Positions 8,392 through 17,035 of a stretch of 64,000 nucleotides of DNA are shown here, one piece after another (position 1 is the first letter of the stretch; every line of letters starts with the position of its first letter). The stretch is taken from the NCBI RefSeq assembly GCF_019969685.1, contig NZ_JAHXYZ010000002.1, forward strand, positions 1 to 64,000, read 5' to 3'. The notes under the pieces were generated by a model. It was not told the origin of the DNA. It ran no database searches and saw only the letters and a list, made by a program, of their open reading frames with translations. Made by a program: the position numbers and the translations under genes. The stretch comes from Microbacterium sp. EST19A. GTDB lineage: Bacteria > Actinomycetota > Actinomycetes > Actinomycetales > Microbacteriaceae.

Positions 8392-10644
8392 ATGGCGGAG
8401 CCGCAGACGTCGTCGCAGGGTTCCAGTCTGCGACGACTGGTTCCCCGCATCTTCTCCCGCGCGTCCAGGATCAACGATCTCGACAACCTGATCCGCACCG
8501 TCCGCGCCAATCACCCGCGCGGCGACTTCCCCGTCATCGAGCGCGCGTACGCGGTCGCCAAGGAGAAGCACGAGGGGCAGAAGCGGCAGAGCGGCGAGCC
8601 ATACATCACGCACCCGCTCGCGGTCGCGCAGATCCTCGCCGAGATGGGGCTCGGGCCGCGCGCGATCGCGGCAGCCCTGCTGCACGACACGGTCGAGGAC
8701 ACCGGTTACGCACTGACCGACCTCACGGCCGAGTTCGGCGACGAGGTCGCGATGCTGGTCGACGGCGTCACGAAGCTCGATAAGGTCAAGTACGGCGAGA
8801 GCGCGCAGGCCGAGACGGTCCGCAAGATGATCGTCGCGATGTCGAAGGACATCCGCGTGCTGCTGATCAAGCTGGCCGACCGCCTGCACAACGCGCGCAC
8901 GTGGGGCTTCGTCCCGCCGGAGAAGGCGGCGAAGAAGGCCAAGGAGACCCTCGAGATCTACGCGCCGTTGGCGAATCGACTCGGCATCCAGGCCATCAAG
9001 TCGGAGCTCGAGGATCTCTCGTTCGCCGTGCTGCATCCGAAGATCTACAACGAGATCCACAGCCTGATCGCGCAGCGCACCCCTCAGCGGGAGAAGTACC
9101 TGGCGCAGGTCGTCGAGGAGATCGACGAGGACCTGCGTGATCTCCGCATCCGCGGGAAGGTCGTCGGACGCCCGAAGCAGCTGTACTCCGTGTACCAGAA
9201 GATGGTCATCCGGGGCCGCGAGTTCGACGACATCTACGACCTGATCGGCATCCGTGTGCTCGTCGCCTCCGTGCGCGACTGCTACGCGGTGCTCGGCGCG
9301 ATCCACGCCCGGTGGACGCCGCTGCCCGGCCGCTTCAAGGACTACATCGCGACCCCGAAGTTCAACCTCTACCAGTCGCTGCACACGACCGTCATCGGTC
9401 CTGCCGGCCGTACGGTCGAGATCCAGATCCGCACGCACGAGATGCACCAGCAGGCGGAGTACGGCGTCGCCGCGCACTGGATGTACAAGGAGCGGATGAA
9501 CGGCGGCGGCAAGACCGAGGTCCGCGCCTCCGACACCGACATGGCGTGGCTCGCGCACATCTCCGACTGGCAGGCCGAGACGGCCGACCCGGGGGAGTTC
9601 CTCGACTCGCTGCGCTTCGAGATCGGCGCGAAAGAGGTCTACGTCTTCACGCCGAAGGGGCGGGTGGTCGGACTCCCCGCCAGCGCGACCCCGGTGGACT
9701 TCGCGTACGCCGTGCACACCGAGATCGGCCACCGCACCATGGGCGCCAAGGTCAACGGGCGCCTGGTGCCGCTGGAATCCGAGCTGAAGAGCGGCGACGT
9801 CGTCGAGGTGTTCACCTCGAAGAACCCGGATGCCGGCCCCAGCCAGGACTGGCTCGGATTCGTCGCCAGCACGCGAGCGCGCAACAAGATCCGCGGCTGG
9901 TTCACCAAGGAACGCCGCGAAGAGGCCATCGAGCAGGGCAAGGAGGCCATCGCCCGCGCGATGCGCCGCCAGAACCTGCCCCTGCAGAAGCTGATGAACC
10001 AGGACTCGTTCGCCGAGGTCGCGCATCAGCTGCACTACGAAGACGTCTCGGCGCTGTACGCCGCCGTCGGCGAGGGACACGTCTCCACGCAGTCGGTGCT
10101 GGAGAAGGTCACCGCCCTCGTCGCCTCGAGCGATCCTGCGTCCGAGACCATCGACCTCCCGGGAAGCGTTCCCACCCGCGAACCGCGATCGGGTGACTCC
10201 GGTGTGCTGGTTCGCGGTGCCGCCGACATCCTGGTCAAGCTCGCCAAGTGCTGCACGCCTGTGCCCGGCGACCCGATCGTCGGCTTCGTCACGCGCGGCA
10301 GCGGCGTGTCCGTGCACCGGGCGGACTGCGTCAACGTGAAGGCGCTCGGCGCCGAGCAGGATCGGTTCGTCGACGTGTCGTGGGCGCCGACCACGAAGAG
10401 CGTCTTCCGCGTGCAGATCCAGGTCGAGGCGCTGGATCGCTCCGGCCTGCTGTCGGACGTGACGCGTGTCCTCAGCGAGCATCACGTGAACATCCTGTCG
10501 GCGACGGTGACGACGAACGACGAGCGTCTGGCGCTCAGCCGCTTCGTGTTCGAGATGGGTGACGCCGTGCATCTGGATCGCGTGCTCAACGCGGTCCGGC
10601 GGATCGACGCCGTCTACGACGTTTACCGCGTCACGTCGTCCTGA
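8392..10644 (+). CDS. rel: Rel, bifunctional (p)ppGpp synthetase/hydrolase
   Basis: The long RelA/SpoT homologue that makes and degrades the stringent-response alarmone (p)ppGpp. The 750 residues hold an HD hydrolase domain with HDTVEDT (about 98-104), a synthetase domain with RFKDYIATPKFNLYQSLHT starting near residue 314, a TGS domain (EVYVFTPKGRVVGLP, from about 415), a conserved Cys-containing CCTPVPGD segment, and a C-terminal ACT domain (from about 670). The R-x-K-D form in the synthetase domain is the one found in bifunctional Rel rather than monofunctional RelA. The 3' end overlaps the AbiEi-like gene by 14 bases in convergent orientation. Confidence 0.97.
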   Translation: MAEPQTSSQGSSLRRLVPRIFSRASRINDLDNLIRTVRANHPRGDFPVIERAYAVAKEKHEGQKRQSGEPYITHPLAVAQILAEMGLGPRAIAAALLHDTVEDTGYALTDLTAEFGDEVAMLVDGVTKLDKVKYGESAQAETVRKMIVAMSKDIRVLLIKLADRLHNARTWGFVPPEKAAKKAKETLEIYAPLANRLGIQAIKSELEDLSFAVLHPKIYNEIHSLIAQRTPQREKYLAQVVEEIDEDLRDLRIRGKVVGRPKQLYSVYQKMVIRGREFDDIYDLIGIRVLVASVRDCYAVLGAIHARWTPLPGRFKDYIATPKFNLYQSLHTTVIGPAGRTVEIQIRTHEMHQQAEYGVAAHWMYKERMNGGGKTEVRASDTDMAWLAHISDWQAETADPGEFLDSLRFEIGAKEVYVFTPKGRVVGLPASATPVDFAYAVHTEIGHRTMGAKVNGRLVPLESELKSGDVVEVFTSKNPDAGPSQDWLGFVASTRARNKIRGWFTKERREEAIEQGKEAIARAMRRQNLPLQKLMNQDSFAEVAHQLHYEDVSALYAAVGEGHVSTQSVLEKVTALVASSDPASETIDLPGSVPTREPRSGDSGVLVRGAADILVKLAKCCTPVPGDPIVGFVTRGSGVSVHRADCVNVKALGAEQDRFVDVSWAPTTKSVFRVQIQVEALDRSGLLSDVTRVLSEHHVNILSATVTTNDERLALSRFVFEMGDAVHLDRVLNAVRRIDAVYDVYRVTSS

Positions 10645-11182
10645 CGACCAGCCGTTCGAGCGCGGCCAGTCCGGCACGGCTCCCGGGCACGCGCCGGAGC
10701 GATCGGACGGACGCGGCGGCCTCCGAGGCGAGTCCGGGGAACACCCGGGCGAGGTGATCCATCCAGGGAAGCACTCTCGGGTCGCGGTGCAGCGTCGTCG
10801 CGAGGTCGAGCAGGGTCCGCACCGGTGTCGACACCGCGATGCCGGCGATCATCTGCTGGTCGGATGCCGCGAGCAGGGTGTCGTGGAACACGAGGCGCCC
10901 GCTGGTCTGCGGCCGGAGCCGCCGGTCCGCCGAGCGCTTCACGTGGTGCACGGCCGGGGGAGCGTCGCCGGCACCGTGGATCCACGCGGCGGTCGGACCC
11001 GAGGCCGCTGTTCCGGGGCGCACCAGCGAAGCCAGCGTGCTGGCGCGGACCTCGGCGGTCTCGACGAGATCGGCGGGCACATAGGCCTCGCCGAGGTCGA
11101 TGACGTGGCCGTCGATCCGCGCTGCGCTCAGTTCCGCCGGACTCAGTCGACTTCCGGGCAGATACAGGAACGCGGGGTGCAT
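10631..11182 (-). CDS. AbiEi-like (type IV antitoxin family) protein, no partner toxin
   Basis: A 183-residue protein I cannot assign firmly. The middle part (GPTAAWIHGAG, then a His-Val strand and a basic stretch, then STPVRTLLDLATTL) follows the pattern of AbiEi-type antitoxin C-terminal domains as found in many actinobacterial proteins. The N-terminal winged-helix is not obvious, and the Vsr/DUF559-like nuclease domain that often follows in actinobacteria is absent. No AbiEii-type nucleotidyltransferase lies nearby, so it would be an orphan. It is convergent with rel and overlaps its 3' end. It may be a standalone regulator with a different role. Confidence 0.5.
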   Translation of the reverse strand: MHPAFLYLPGSRLSPAELSAARIDGHVIDLGEAYVPADLVETAEVRASTLASLVRPGTAASGPTAAWIHGAGDAPPAVHHVKRSADRRLRPQTSGRLVFHDTLLAASDQQMIAGIAVSTPVRTLLDLATTLHRDPRVLPWMDHLARVFPGLASEAAASVRSLRRVPGSRAGLAALERLVVRTT

Positions 11183-11246
11183 CCGGCCAGTGTGGCCCAG
11201 TGCACCCCGCGTGCGAGTGATCGCGGGCGACCTGTGGAGAACCGGG

Positions 11247-12599
11247 TCAGCCGCCGAGCGCGCTGAGCCAGGTGCGGCGTGCCTCCAGGGCGTCGGCCGC
11301 GGTCTTCGCCGCCTTCTTGTCGCCGGCCTTCTCGGCTGCCGCCAGTTCGGACTCGAGCTTCTCGATGGCCTCGAGCAGCTGCGAGCTCATGTCGTTGGCG
11401 CGTGCCTTGGTCTCCGGGTTGTTCTTCTTCCAGTCGACTTCCTCGCGGGCTTTCAGCGCGCTCTCGATCACGCGGAGCCGGTCGTCGAGAGCACGTTCCT
11501 TCTCGCGCGGGAAGACGCGTCCGAGCTCGTCCCACTGCTGCTGGATGCGCGTGAGCAGGGCGCGGGCGCGCTTGATGTTCGACTCGTCCGCCACCGCCTT
11601 GGCTTCTTCGAGGAGAGCCTCTCGGGCCTCGATCTTGGGACCGGACTCGGCCTCCTCCGCGGCGGCCTGCTCGGCGCGGGCGGCGTAAAGTGCGTCGCCG
11701 GCCGCCTTGAAACGCGCCCAGAGAGCGTCGTCGGCCTTGCGTCCGGCCCGACCCGCGGCCTTCCATTCGTCGAGCAGGTTGCGGTACGCGGGGATGCCGT
11801 CGGTGCCGCGGGGCGCGAGGGCCTCGGCGCGCTCGACCAGGCGGGACTTCGCGTCGCGGGCGACCTTGTGGGTGTCGTCGAGCTCGGAGTAGAACGCGCG
11901 CCGCTGTTTGTCGACGACCGCGCGAGCATCCCGGAATCGCTTCCAGAGCTGCTGCGAGAGGCCCTTCGACAGGCGAGGACCCGTCTGCTGCTGCGCCTGC
12001 CAGGTGTCGAAGAGCTCACCGAGCTCCGCGGTCACCTGCTTCCACTGCACCTTGCTGAGGTCGCGGGCGGCGATGGCTTCGGCCCGCTCGACGAGGAGCG
12101 TCCGCTCGGCGATGGCCTTGTCGACGAGTTCCTTGGCCTGCTGGGCCTCCTGCTCGGTCGCCTCGGACAGCGAAGCCGTGAGCGCGTTCAGGCGGTCGCG
12201 GAGTCCGGCGAGGTCGCCGACGGCGGCGGCATCCGTCGCTTCGTCGATCAGGTGACCCGCCTGCTTGGCGAGGTCGCCGGCCGAGGCGCCACCGGCCTGC
12301 TGACGCTGCTCGAGAGCGTGCACCTTGAAGGCGATGTCGTCGAACTTGCGCACGAAGTAGGCGAGAGCCTCATCGGGAGTGCCGTCCGGGTACTGGCCGA
12401 CGACGCGCCAGGCATCGCCTTCGCGCACCTCGACGGTGCCGTCTTCGGAGACACGACCCCATTCAGCCGAGGACGACGAGGATGCCGGGACCGACGCGAC
12501 GGGTGCGGCGGCAGCGGGGGCCGGCACCTTTCGCGGCATCGGCTTGGCCGGGGGTGCGGGAATGGGAGGAGTCGGCTTCGACGGCTCGTTGGCAGACAC
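11247..12599 (-). CDS. DUF349 domain-containing protein
   Basis: A 450-residue cytoplasmic protein of unknown function. A Pro/Ala-rich N-terminal segment (about residues 1-40) precedes several DUF349 repeats, each helical with aromatic landmarks such as WKQVTAELGELFDTW and LWARFKAAGDALYAAR. Long stretches are predicted coiled coil by their Glu/Lys/Ala/Leu composition. E. coli YfiF/YccJ-type names do not apply; DUF349 proteins have been linked to RNA or ribosome association, but I cannot confirm this here. Start is GTG with AAGGAGA upstream, and a TAGGCT -10 box lies at 12652-12657 on the minus strand. Confidence 0.88.
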   Translation of the reverse strand: MSANEPSKPTPPIPAPPAKPMPRKVPAPAAAAPVASVPASSSSSAEWGRVSEDGTVEVREGDAWRVVGQYPDGTPDEALAYFVRKFDDIAFKVHALEQRQQAGGASAGDLAKQAGHLIDEATDAAAVGDLAGLRDRLNALTASLSEATEQEAQQAKELVDKAIAERTLLVERAEAIAARDLSKVQWKQVTAELGELFDTWQAQQQTGPRLSKGLSQQLWKRFRDARAVVDKQRRAFYSELDDTHKVARDAKSRLVERAEALAPRGTDGIPAYRNLLDEWKAAGRAGRKADDALWARFKAAGDALYAARAEQAAAEEAESGPKIEAREALLEEAKAVADESNIKRARALLTRIQQQWDELGRVFPREKERALDDRLRVIESALKAREEVDWKKNNPETKARANDMSSQLLEAIEKLESELAAAEKAGDKKAAKTAADALEARRTWLSALGG

Positions 12600-12651
12600 G
12601 GTGATTCTCCTTGCGCGGTAGGGCCCGCGGGAGGCGGAAAGGACGAGGCTC

Positions 12652-12657
12652 AGCCTA
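12652..12657 (-). promoter_or_regulatory. Putative -10 box (TAGGCT, minus strand) for the DUF349 gene
   Basis: Read on the minus strand the bases are TAGGCT, giving a leader of about 45 bases that contains the AAGGAGA Shine-Dalgarno. It lies back to back with the region controlling the NirB-like gene. Confidence 0.35.
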
Positions 12658-12703
12658 GTACGCCCGCGGGTTCAGGGTGAGGTCGCGGACTTCGCACCTC
12701 ACC

Positions 12704-12741
12704 GTTACCGATCTGTGAGGAGAACGTTCGACGGGCGAAAC
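12704..12741 (+). promoter_or_regulatory. GlnR-type box upstream of the NirB-like gene
   Basis: The sequence reads GTTAC, 6 bases, GTGAG, 6 bases, GTTCG, 6 bases, GAAAC. This matches exactly the spacing of the actinobacterial GlnR consensus (gTnAc-n6-GaAAc twice). The outer half-sites GTTAC and GAAAC are perfect and the two inner ones are degenerate. A further GAAAC lies at 12760-12764. GlnR commonly controls nitrite reductase and ammonium assimilation genes, which fits the genes downstream. This is a by-eye match, not a scored one. Confidence 0.5.
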
Positions 12742-12818
12742 ATCCAGCGTCCTCTGCGGGAAACATGGCGCTCCTATCGTCACGAGAGCGACAGTCCCCC
12801 CGCGTCGACAGGAGCCCC

Positions 12819-14369
12819 ATGAACGACACCGCATCCACGCCGCACGAGATCATCGTCGTCGGAGCGGGGATGGTGGCCCATCGTTTCGTGGAGAGTCTGC
12901 TCAGCCGTGCCGACGCCGACGTCCGGGTGACCGTGATCGGAGACGAGGGGCGTGGCCCGTACGACCGCGCGGCGCTGACGAGCTTCTTCTCCGGCACGGC
13001 GGCCGACGAGCTGGAACTCGACCGTTCCGTCTTCGCCGACGCGCGGGTGCGCCTGATCTCGAACGACAGGGTGCTGCGCATCGATCGTTCCCGGCGTGCG
13101 GTGCGCACCCGCTCACGGCGGCGCTATGACTACGACACGCTCGTGCTCGCGACGGGCTCGTACGCCCCGCGCGTGGCGGTGGAGGGCGCGGACGTTTCCG
13201 GGTGCTTCGTGTATCGGACGCTCGAAGACGCCGAGCAGCTGCAGGAATTCGTGGCGCGGCGCCGGCGCATCCTCGGTCGTCGGCTGCGGGGTGCGGTGAT
13301 CGGAGGCGGGCTGCTGGGACTCGAGCTCGCCGGTGCGCTCCAGGGGATGGATGTGGACACGACGGTGGCCGAGCATTCGGATCGGCTGATGCCCGCCCAG
13401 CTCGATCCGGCGGGCGGCAGGATGCTGAAGAGCGTGGCCGAGGCGCGGGGCCTCACCGTGCGCACGCAGGCGCGCACGGTGACGATCGATCCCGACGAGT
13501 CGGGCGCGGTCACCGCGGTGGAGTTCCAGGACGGGTCGTTCCTGCGGGTGGATGTGGTGGTCTTCACGGTGGGCGTCCGTCCGCGCGACGAGCTGGCACG
13601 GAATGCGGGACTCGATGTGCACCCGCGGGGCGGCGTGCTGATCGACGAGGGGTGCACGACCTCCGATCCGCGCATCCTCGCGGTCGGCGAGGTCGCGAAC
13701 TTCGACGGCCGGTGCGTGGGGTCGGTAGCACCCGGATATGCGATGGCCGAGGTCGCCGCGACACGCCTGCTCGGCGGGCAGGCGAGCTTCCCCGGGTACG
13801 ACGAGTCGGCTGCCCTGAGGCTTCCGGGCGTCGAGGTCGCGAGCTTCGGAGATGCGCACGGCCGCACGCCCGGCGCGTTCGACGTCGTCCACTCCGATCC
13901 GGGTGCGGGGATCTACCGGAAGCTCGTGCTCTCCGCAGACGCGCAGACGCTGCTCGGCGCCATCCTCGTCGGCGACGCGAGCGAGTACGGCGCGCTGCGG
14001 CCTCTGGTGGGTGCCAAGCTCGGCGCGGATCCCTCCGCCTACCTCCTGGCGCCCGGCGATCATGTCGTGGAGACGCTGCAGAACGACGGCACGTACACGG
14101 TGATCCCGAGTGTGCCGGGAGGACGCGTGACACCGGATGCACTGATCGCCATCGGACAGATCGCGAAGGACTTCGGACTGCAGCCGAGCATCGTGGACGG
14201 ACATCGCATCGATCTGCGCGGCGCCCGTCTCGAGCAGCTGCCGCGGATCCGGCAGCGTCTGGTCGACGCGGGGCTGGAACGGTGCGACACCCCGATCGTG
14301 CCGGCGCCGACCACGACCTCGCTCGGGAGCGTGTCGATCGAGCGCCACCCCCTCCGGGAGCGCGCATGA
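12819..14369 (+). CDS. NirB-like FAD/NAD(P)-dependent oxidoreductase lacking the BFD and siroheme domains
   Basis: A 516-residue flavoprotein. Residues 1 to about 400 form the two-Rossmann FAD/NAD(P) reductase (VVGAGMVA at 14-20, VIGGGLLGLE near 160, and a terminal GEVANFDG FAD motif), closely following assimilatory nitrite reductase NirB. NirB normally continues with a [2Fe-2S] BFD domain; here it is missing. The chain goes straight into NDGTYTVIPSVPGG...TPDALIAIGQIAKDFGL, which is the NirB/SirA ferredoxin-like half domain, and stops after it. The siroheme/[4Fe-4S] domain with its Cys cluster is absent. The ATG has GGAG 8 bases upstream. It overlaps the SUMT gene by ATGA. It may donate electrons to a separate nitrite or sulfite reductase; this is inferred. 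Confidence 0.85.
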   Translation: MNDTASTPHEIIVVGAGMVAHRFVESLLSRADADVRVTVIGDEGRGPYDRAALTSFFSGTAADELELDRSVFADARVRLISNDRVLRIDRSRRAVRTRSRRRYDYDTLVLATGSYAPRVAVEGADVSGCFVYRTLEDAEQLQEFVARRRRILGRRLRGAVIGGGLLGLELAGALQGMDVDTTVAEHSDRLMPAQLDPAGGRMLKSVAEARGLTVRTQARTVTIDPDESGAVTAVEFQDGSFLRVDVVVFTVGVRPRDELARNAGLDVHPRGGVLIDEGCTTSDPRILAVGEVANFDGRCVGSVAPGYAMAEVAATRLLGGQASFPGYDESAALRLPGVEVASFGDAHGRTPGAFDVVHSDPGAGIYRKLVLSADAQTLLGAILVGDASEYGALRPLVGAKLGADPSAYLLAPGDHVVETLQNDGTYTVIPSVPGGRVTPDALIAIGQIAKDFGLQPSIVDGHRIDLRGARLEQLPRIRQRLVDAGLERCDTPIVPAPTTTSLGSVSIERHPLRERA

Positions 14370-15181
14370 GGCTCATGCTCCGGCGTCGGGCGGCAGGCGC
14401 ACCCCGCGCGAGGGCGCACCCGGCGCGGGTGGGGCGCGTCGATGTGGTCGGCGGCGGACCGGGGCCCGCGGATCTGATGACCCTGCGCGCACACCGCCTG
14501 CTGGCGGAGGCCGATGTCGTCGTCGCCGATCGGCTCGGCCCGACAGACGAGGTGCGCACGAGTCTGGATCCCGACGTGCTGCTCATCGATGTGGGCGGAG
14601 GGCCGGGGCGCGATCCGATTCCGCAGGCGCAGATCAACGCGCTGCTCGTCGCCCATGCTCGAGCCGGCATGCGCGTCGTCCGGTTGAAGGGTGGGGATCC
14701 GTTCCTTCTCGGCCGCGGCGGCGAGGAGGTGTTCGCCTGCGAAGCCGCCGGCATCCCCGTCTCCGTGACACCCGGCGTCAGCAGCGCGATCTCGGCCCCG
14801 CAGGCGGCAGGGATTCCCGTGACGCATCGCGGCGTGGCGTCCGCCCTGCACGTCGTGAACGGTCAGGGTCCCTTCACCCGGAGCACTCTCGCCTCGCTCG
14901 CCGACCCGTCCGTGACCACCGTCGTGCTGATGGGCGTCGCCGCTCTGCCGCGTCTCGTCGATGCGGCCCTGGGGCACGGCGTCCCCGCCGAACGACCGGT
15001 CGCGATCGTCGAGAACGGGCACAGCCCGCGCCAGCGCACCGTGCGCAGCACGCTCGGAGCCGTCATCGACGAGGCTGCTGCGGCGAGGGTGACGAACCCC
15101 GCTGTCATCGTGATCGGCGATGTCGCCCGCGCCGGCCTGTTGCTTCCGGCCTCGTCGCCGTATGCGGAGAGCGCCATCTGA
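14366..15181 (+). CDS. cobA: Uroporphyrinogen-III C-methyltransferase (SUMT)
   Basis: This enzyme methylates uroporphyrinogen III at C2 and C7 with SAM to make precorrin-2, the precursor of siroheme and cobalamin. The protein is 271 residues from the ATG overlapping the preceding stop. After an Arg/Ala-rich N-terminal extension of about 23 residues come the SUMT signatures: VDVVGGGPGPADLMTLRA, RLKGGDPFLLGRGGEE, TPGVSSAISAPQAAGIPVTHR and the C-terminal PAVIVIGDVA. No CysG-type dehydrogenase/chelatase domain is present. Co-translation with a nitrite-reductase-type flavoprotein indicates siroheme supply for nitrite or sulfite reduction. Confidence 0.93.
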   Translation: MRLMLRRRAAGAPRARAHPARVGRVDVVGGGPGPADLMTLRAHRLLAEADVVVADRLGPTDEVRTSLDPDVLLIDVGGGPGRDPIPQAQINALLVAHARAGMRVVRLKGGDPFLLGRGGEEVFACEAAGIPVSVTPGVSSAISAPQAAGIPVTHRGVASALHVVNGQGPFTRSTLASLADPSVTTVVLMGVAALPRLVDAALGHGVPAERPVAIVENGHSPRQRTVRSTLGAVIDEAAAARVTNPAVIVIGDVARAGLLLPASSPYAESAI

Positions 15182-15226
15182 CGACGCCGCGGTCGCACGG
15201 GCCCGTCGACGCGGTGGTCGCTCCGG

Positions 15227-15529
15227 CTACTCCGCCGGGGTGTCCGACGGGATCGGCACGGGCGTCTCGGTCGGTGCCTCGGACGGCGGGGTCGAGGGCT
15301 CGACGGTGGGCGTCGGCGTGGGCTCCGGTGCGGTGACCTGGGCGTGCACGACCTGGCTGCCGATCGCCGCGATCACGATGAGGGCTCCGACGACACCGGC
15401 GATGACGTTGTCACGCGTGCGGCGGCGCAGCTGACCCTGATGCCAGATCGTGCGCGCGGTGTGCAGACGGGTACGGCGCTCGGCCTGAGCGCGCTCCTGC
15501 CTGGTTGTCCTCGAACCGCGTGCGGCCAT
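15227..15529 (-). CDS. Small single-pass membrane protein with Pro/Thr/Glu-rich tail, unknown function
   Basis: A 100-residue protein not recognised as a named family. The N-terminal half is strongly basic (Arg/Gln/Ala, about residues 1-42), then a membrane helix (NVIAGVVGALIVIAAIGSQVV, about 41-61), then a low-complexity Pro/Thr/Glu/Ser tail to the end. The positive-inside rule places the basic part in the cytoplasm and the tail outside. GGGAGA lies just upstream of the ATG on the minus strand, and a TAGGCT -10 box at 15573-15578. It is convergent with the SUMT gene and divergent from rarA. Confidence 0.72.
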   Translation of the reverse strand: MAARGSRTTRQERAQAERRTRLHTARTIWHQGQLRRRTRDNVIAGVVGALIVIAAIGSQVVHAQVTAPEPTPTPTVEPSTPPSEAPTETPVPIPSDTPAE

Positions 15530-15572
15530 GCCCGATCTCCCATCCGTGCGACTGTGCGCGACGTCGCCTCAG

Positions 15573-15578
15573 AGCCTA
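15573..15578 (-). promoter_or_regulatory. Putative -10 box (TAGGCT, minus strand) for the small membrane protein
   Basis: On the minus strand TAGGCT precedes the 15529 start by about 43 bases, with a Shine-Dalgarno GGGAGA between them. It lies in the 112-base divergent gap with rarA. Confidence 0.35.
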
Positions 15579-15629
15579 CCGTCGGCGGCGGTGTACCTTG
15601 AGCGTCACCCCGGTGTCGTGACCCGCCAG

Positions 15630-15635
15630 TAGCCT
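15630..15635 (+). promoter_or_regulatory. Putative -10 box (TAGCCT) for a leaderless rarA transcript
   Basis: TAGCCT ends six bases before the rarA ATG, the same arrangement as at ruvC, ruvA and hisE. There is no Shine-Dalgarno at normal spacing, which supports a leaderless start. Confidence 0.42.
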
Positions 15636-15641
15636 GGTGGG

Positions 15642-17012
15642 ATGACGTCCCCTGCCGCGCTGCTCTCCGGGCAGACGCCTCTCGCCGTGCGCATGCGCCC
15701 GGTCTCGCTCGCCGAGGTCGCCGGTCAGCGTCACCTTCTGCGAGCAGGTTCCCCCATCGTCGCGCTGGCCGACCCCGAGGCGACGTCGCCCGGCGCGGTG
15801 TCGATCATCCTCTGGGGCCCTCCTGGCACGGGCAAGACGACGCTCGCGCAGGCCATCGCCCGGTCGTCAGGGCGCCGCTTCGTCGAGCTCTCGGCCGTCA
15901 CGGCGGGGGTCAAGGACGTGCGCGAGGTGATGCAGGAGGCGATCACCCAGCGCGACCTCTACGGACAGACGACGATCCTCTTCCTCGACGAGATCCACCG
16001 CTTCACGAAGGCCCAGCAGGATGCACTGCTGCCCGGTGTCGAGAACGGCTGGGTGATCCTGATCGCGGCGACGACGGAGAACCCGTCGTTCTCGGTGATC
16101 TCCCCGCTGCTATCGCGTTCGCTCCTGCTCACGCTGCAGCCGCTCACCGACGACGACATCGCCCTGCTCGTCGATCGCGCGGTGGGCGACGCCCGCGGGC
16201 TCAACGGCGCGGTCGCGTTGAGCGACGAGGCGCGCGCGGCTCTCGTCCGGCTCGCCTCCGGCGATGCCCGCCGTGCCCTCACGGGACTCGAGGCGGCCGC
16301 GGCCGTGGCCCTGTCGCACTCCTCCGACGCGAAGGCCCCCAAGGGCAAGAAGAAGGCCTCCGACGCGAGCGTCGTGCCCGCGGTGTCCGCCGACGATGTC
16401 TCGCAGGCCGTCGACAAGGCGCTGCTGCGGTACGACCGTCAGGGCGACGAGCACTACGACGTGATCAGCGCGTTCATCAAGTCGATCAGGGGCTCCGACC
16501 CCGACGCCGCGCTGCACTACCTCGCCCGAATGATCGAGGCGGGGGAGGACCCTCGCTTCATCGCCCGCCGGCTCGTGATATCGGCCTCGGAGGATGTCGG
16601 TCTCGCCGATCCCCAAGGACTCGTCATCGCGGTCGCCGCCGCCGACGCCGTCGCCTTCATCGGGATGCCGGAGGGGCGGATCCCGCTGGCCGAGGCGACG
16701 GTGTACCTCGCGACGACGGCGAAATCGAACGCCGCGTACGTCGGCATCGACGCCGCGATCGCCGACATCCGCAACGGCGGCTTCGGCCGTGTGCCGGTGC
16801 ATCTGCGCGACGCGCACTACCCCGGAGCCAAGCGCCTGGGGCACGGCAAGGGCTACGTGTATTCGCACGACAGCGAGTACGGCATCGTGCCGCAGCAGTA
16901 CCTTCCCGACGAGCTCGACGGCCGGCGATACTACGAGCCGAAGTCGCTGGGCGCGGAGCGCGATGTGGCCGCGCGGCTCGAGCGGATCCGCCGCATTCTC
17001 GGCGATCGTTGA
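15642..17012 (+). CDS. rarA: RarA (MgsA), replication-associated recombination AAA+ ATPase
   Basis: RarA acts at stalled replication forks and is related to clamp-loader subunits and human WRNIP1. The 456-residue protein shows [16 protein letters not shown], Walker [12 protein letters not shown], Walker [10 protein letters not shown], sensor-1 AATTENPSF, and the C-terminal tetramerisation/MgsA domain ([23 protein letters not shown]). A Lys/Ala/Ser-rich insert near residues 226-245 is local. It precedes rpsD and alaS, a common actinobacterial order. Confidence 0.96.
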   Translation: MTSPAALLSGQTPLAVRMRPVSLAEVAGQRHLLRAGSPIVALADPEATSPGAVSIILWGPPGTGKTTLAQAIARSSGRRFVELSAVTAGVKDVREVMQEAITQRDLYGQTTILFLDEIHRFTKAQQDALLPGVENGWVILIAATTENPSFSVISPLLSRSLLLTLQPLTDDDIALLVDRAVGDARGLNGAVALSDEARAALVRLASGDARRALTGLEAAAAVALSHSSDAKAPKGKKKASDASVVPAVSADDVSQAVDKALLRYDRQGDEHYDVISAFIKSIRGSDPDAALHYLARMIEAGEDPRFIARRLVISASEDVGLADPQGLVIAVAAADAVAFIGMPEGRIPLAEATVYLATTAKSNAAYVGIDAAIADIRNGGFGRVPVHLRDAHYPGAKRLGHGKGYVYSHDSEYGIVPQQYLPDELDGRRYYEPKSLGAERDVAARLERIRRILGDR

Positions 17013-17029
17013 CGCCGCCGGCCATCTGT

Positions 17030-17035
17030 TAGACT
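17030..17035 (+). promoter_or_regulatory. Putative rpsD promoter: -10 TAGACT with TTGACG upstream
   Basis: TAGACT is preceded by TTGACG at 17009-17014, a good -35, though the spacer is only 15 bases. The -35 overlaps the rarA stop. The leader to rpsD is about 140 bases and contains a short hairpin, CGGACG-ATA-CGTCCG at 17122-17136. That leader could hold S4 autoregulatory structure, but I recognise no known motif. Confidence 0.5.

Noticed and set aside
6961..10677. A very long reading frame of over 1,200 codons on the minus strand across secD, secF and rel
   Set aside because: It is the mirror of real genes in GC-rich DNA. It is rich in Arg/Asp/His repeats typical of antisense frames, has no recognisable domain, and the plus-strand genes have clear families and starts.
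10631..11182. A complete AbiE toxin-antitoxin system
   Set aside because: No AbiEii-type nucleotidyltransferase lies within the neighbouring genes, which are rel and a DUF349 protein. It is listed only as an orphan AbiEi-like protein.
14340..14400. Frameshift that would rejoin a siroheme domain to the NirB-like protein
   Set aside because: All three plus-strand frames after 14369 were considered. Only the SUMT frame carries a protein, and no siroheme or [4Fe-4S] Cys motif is present.
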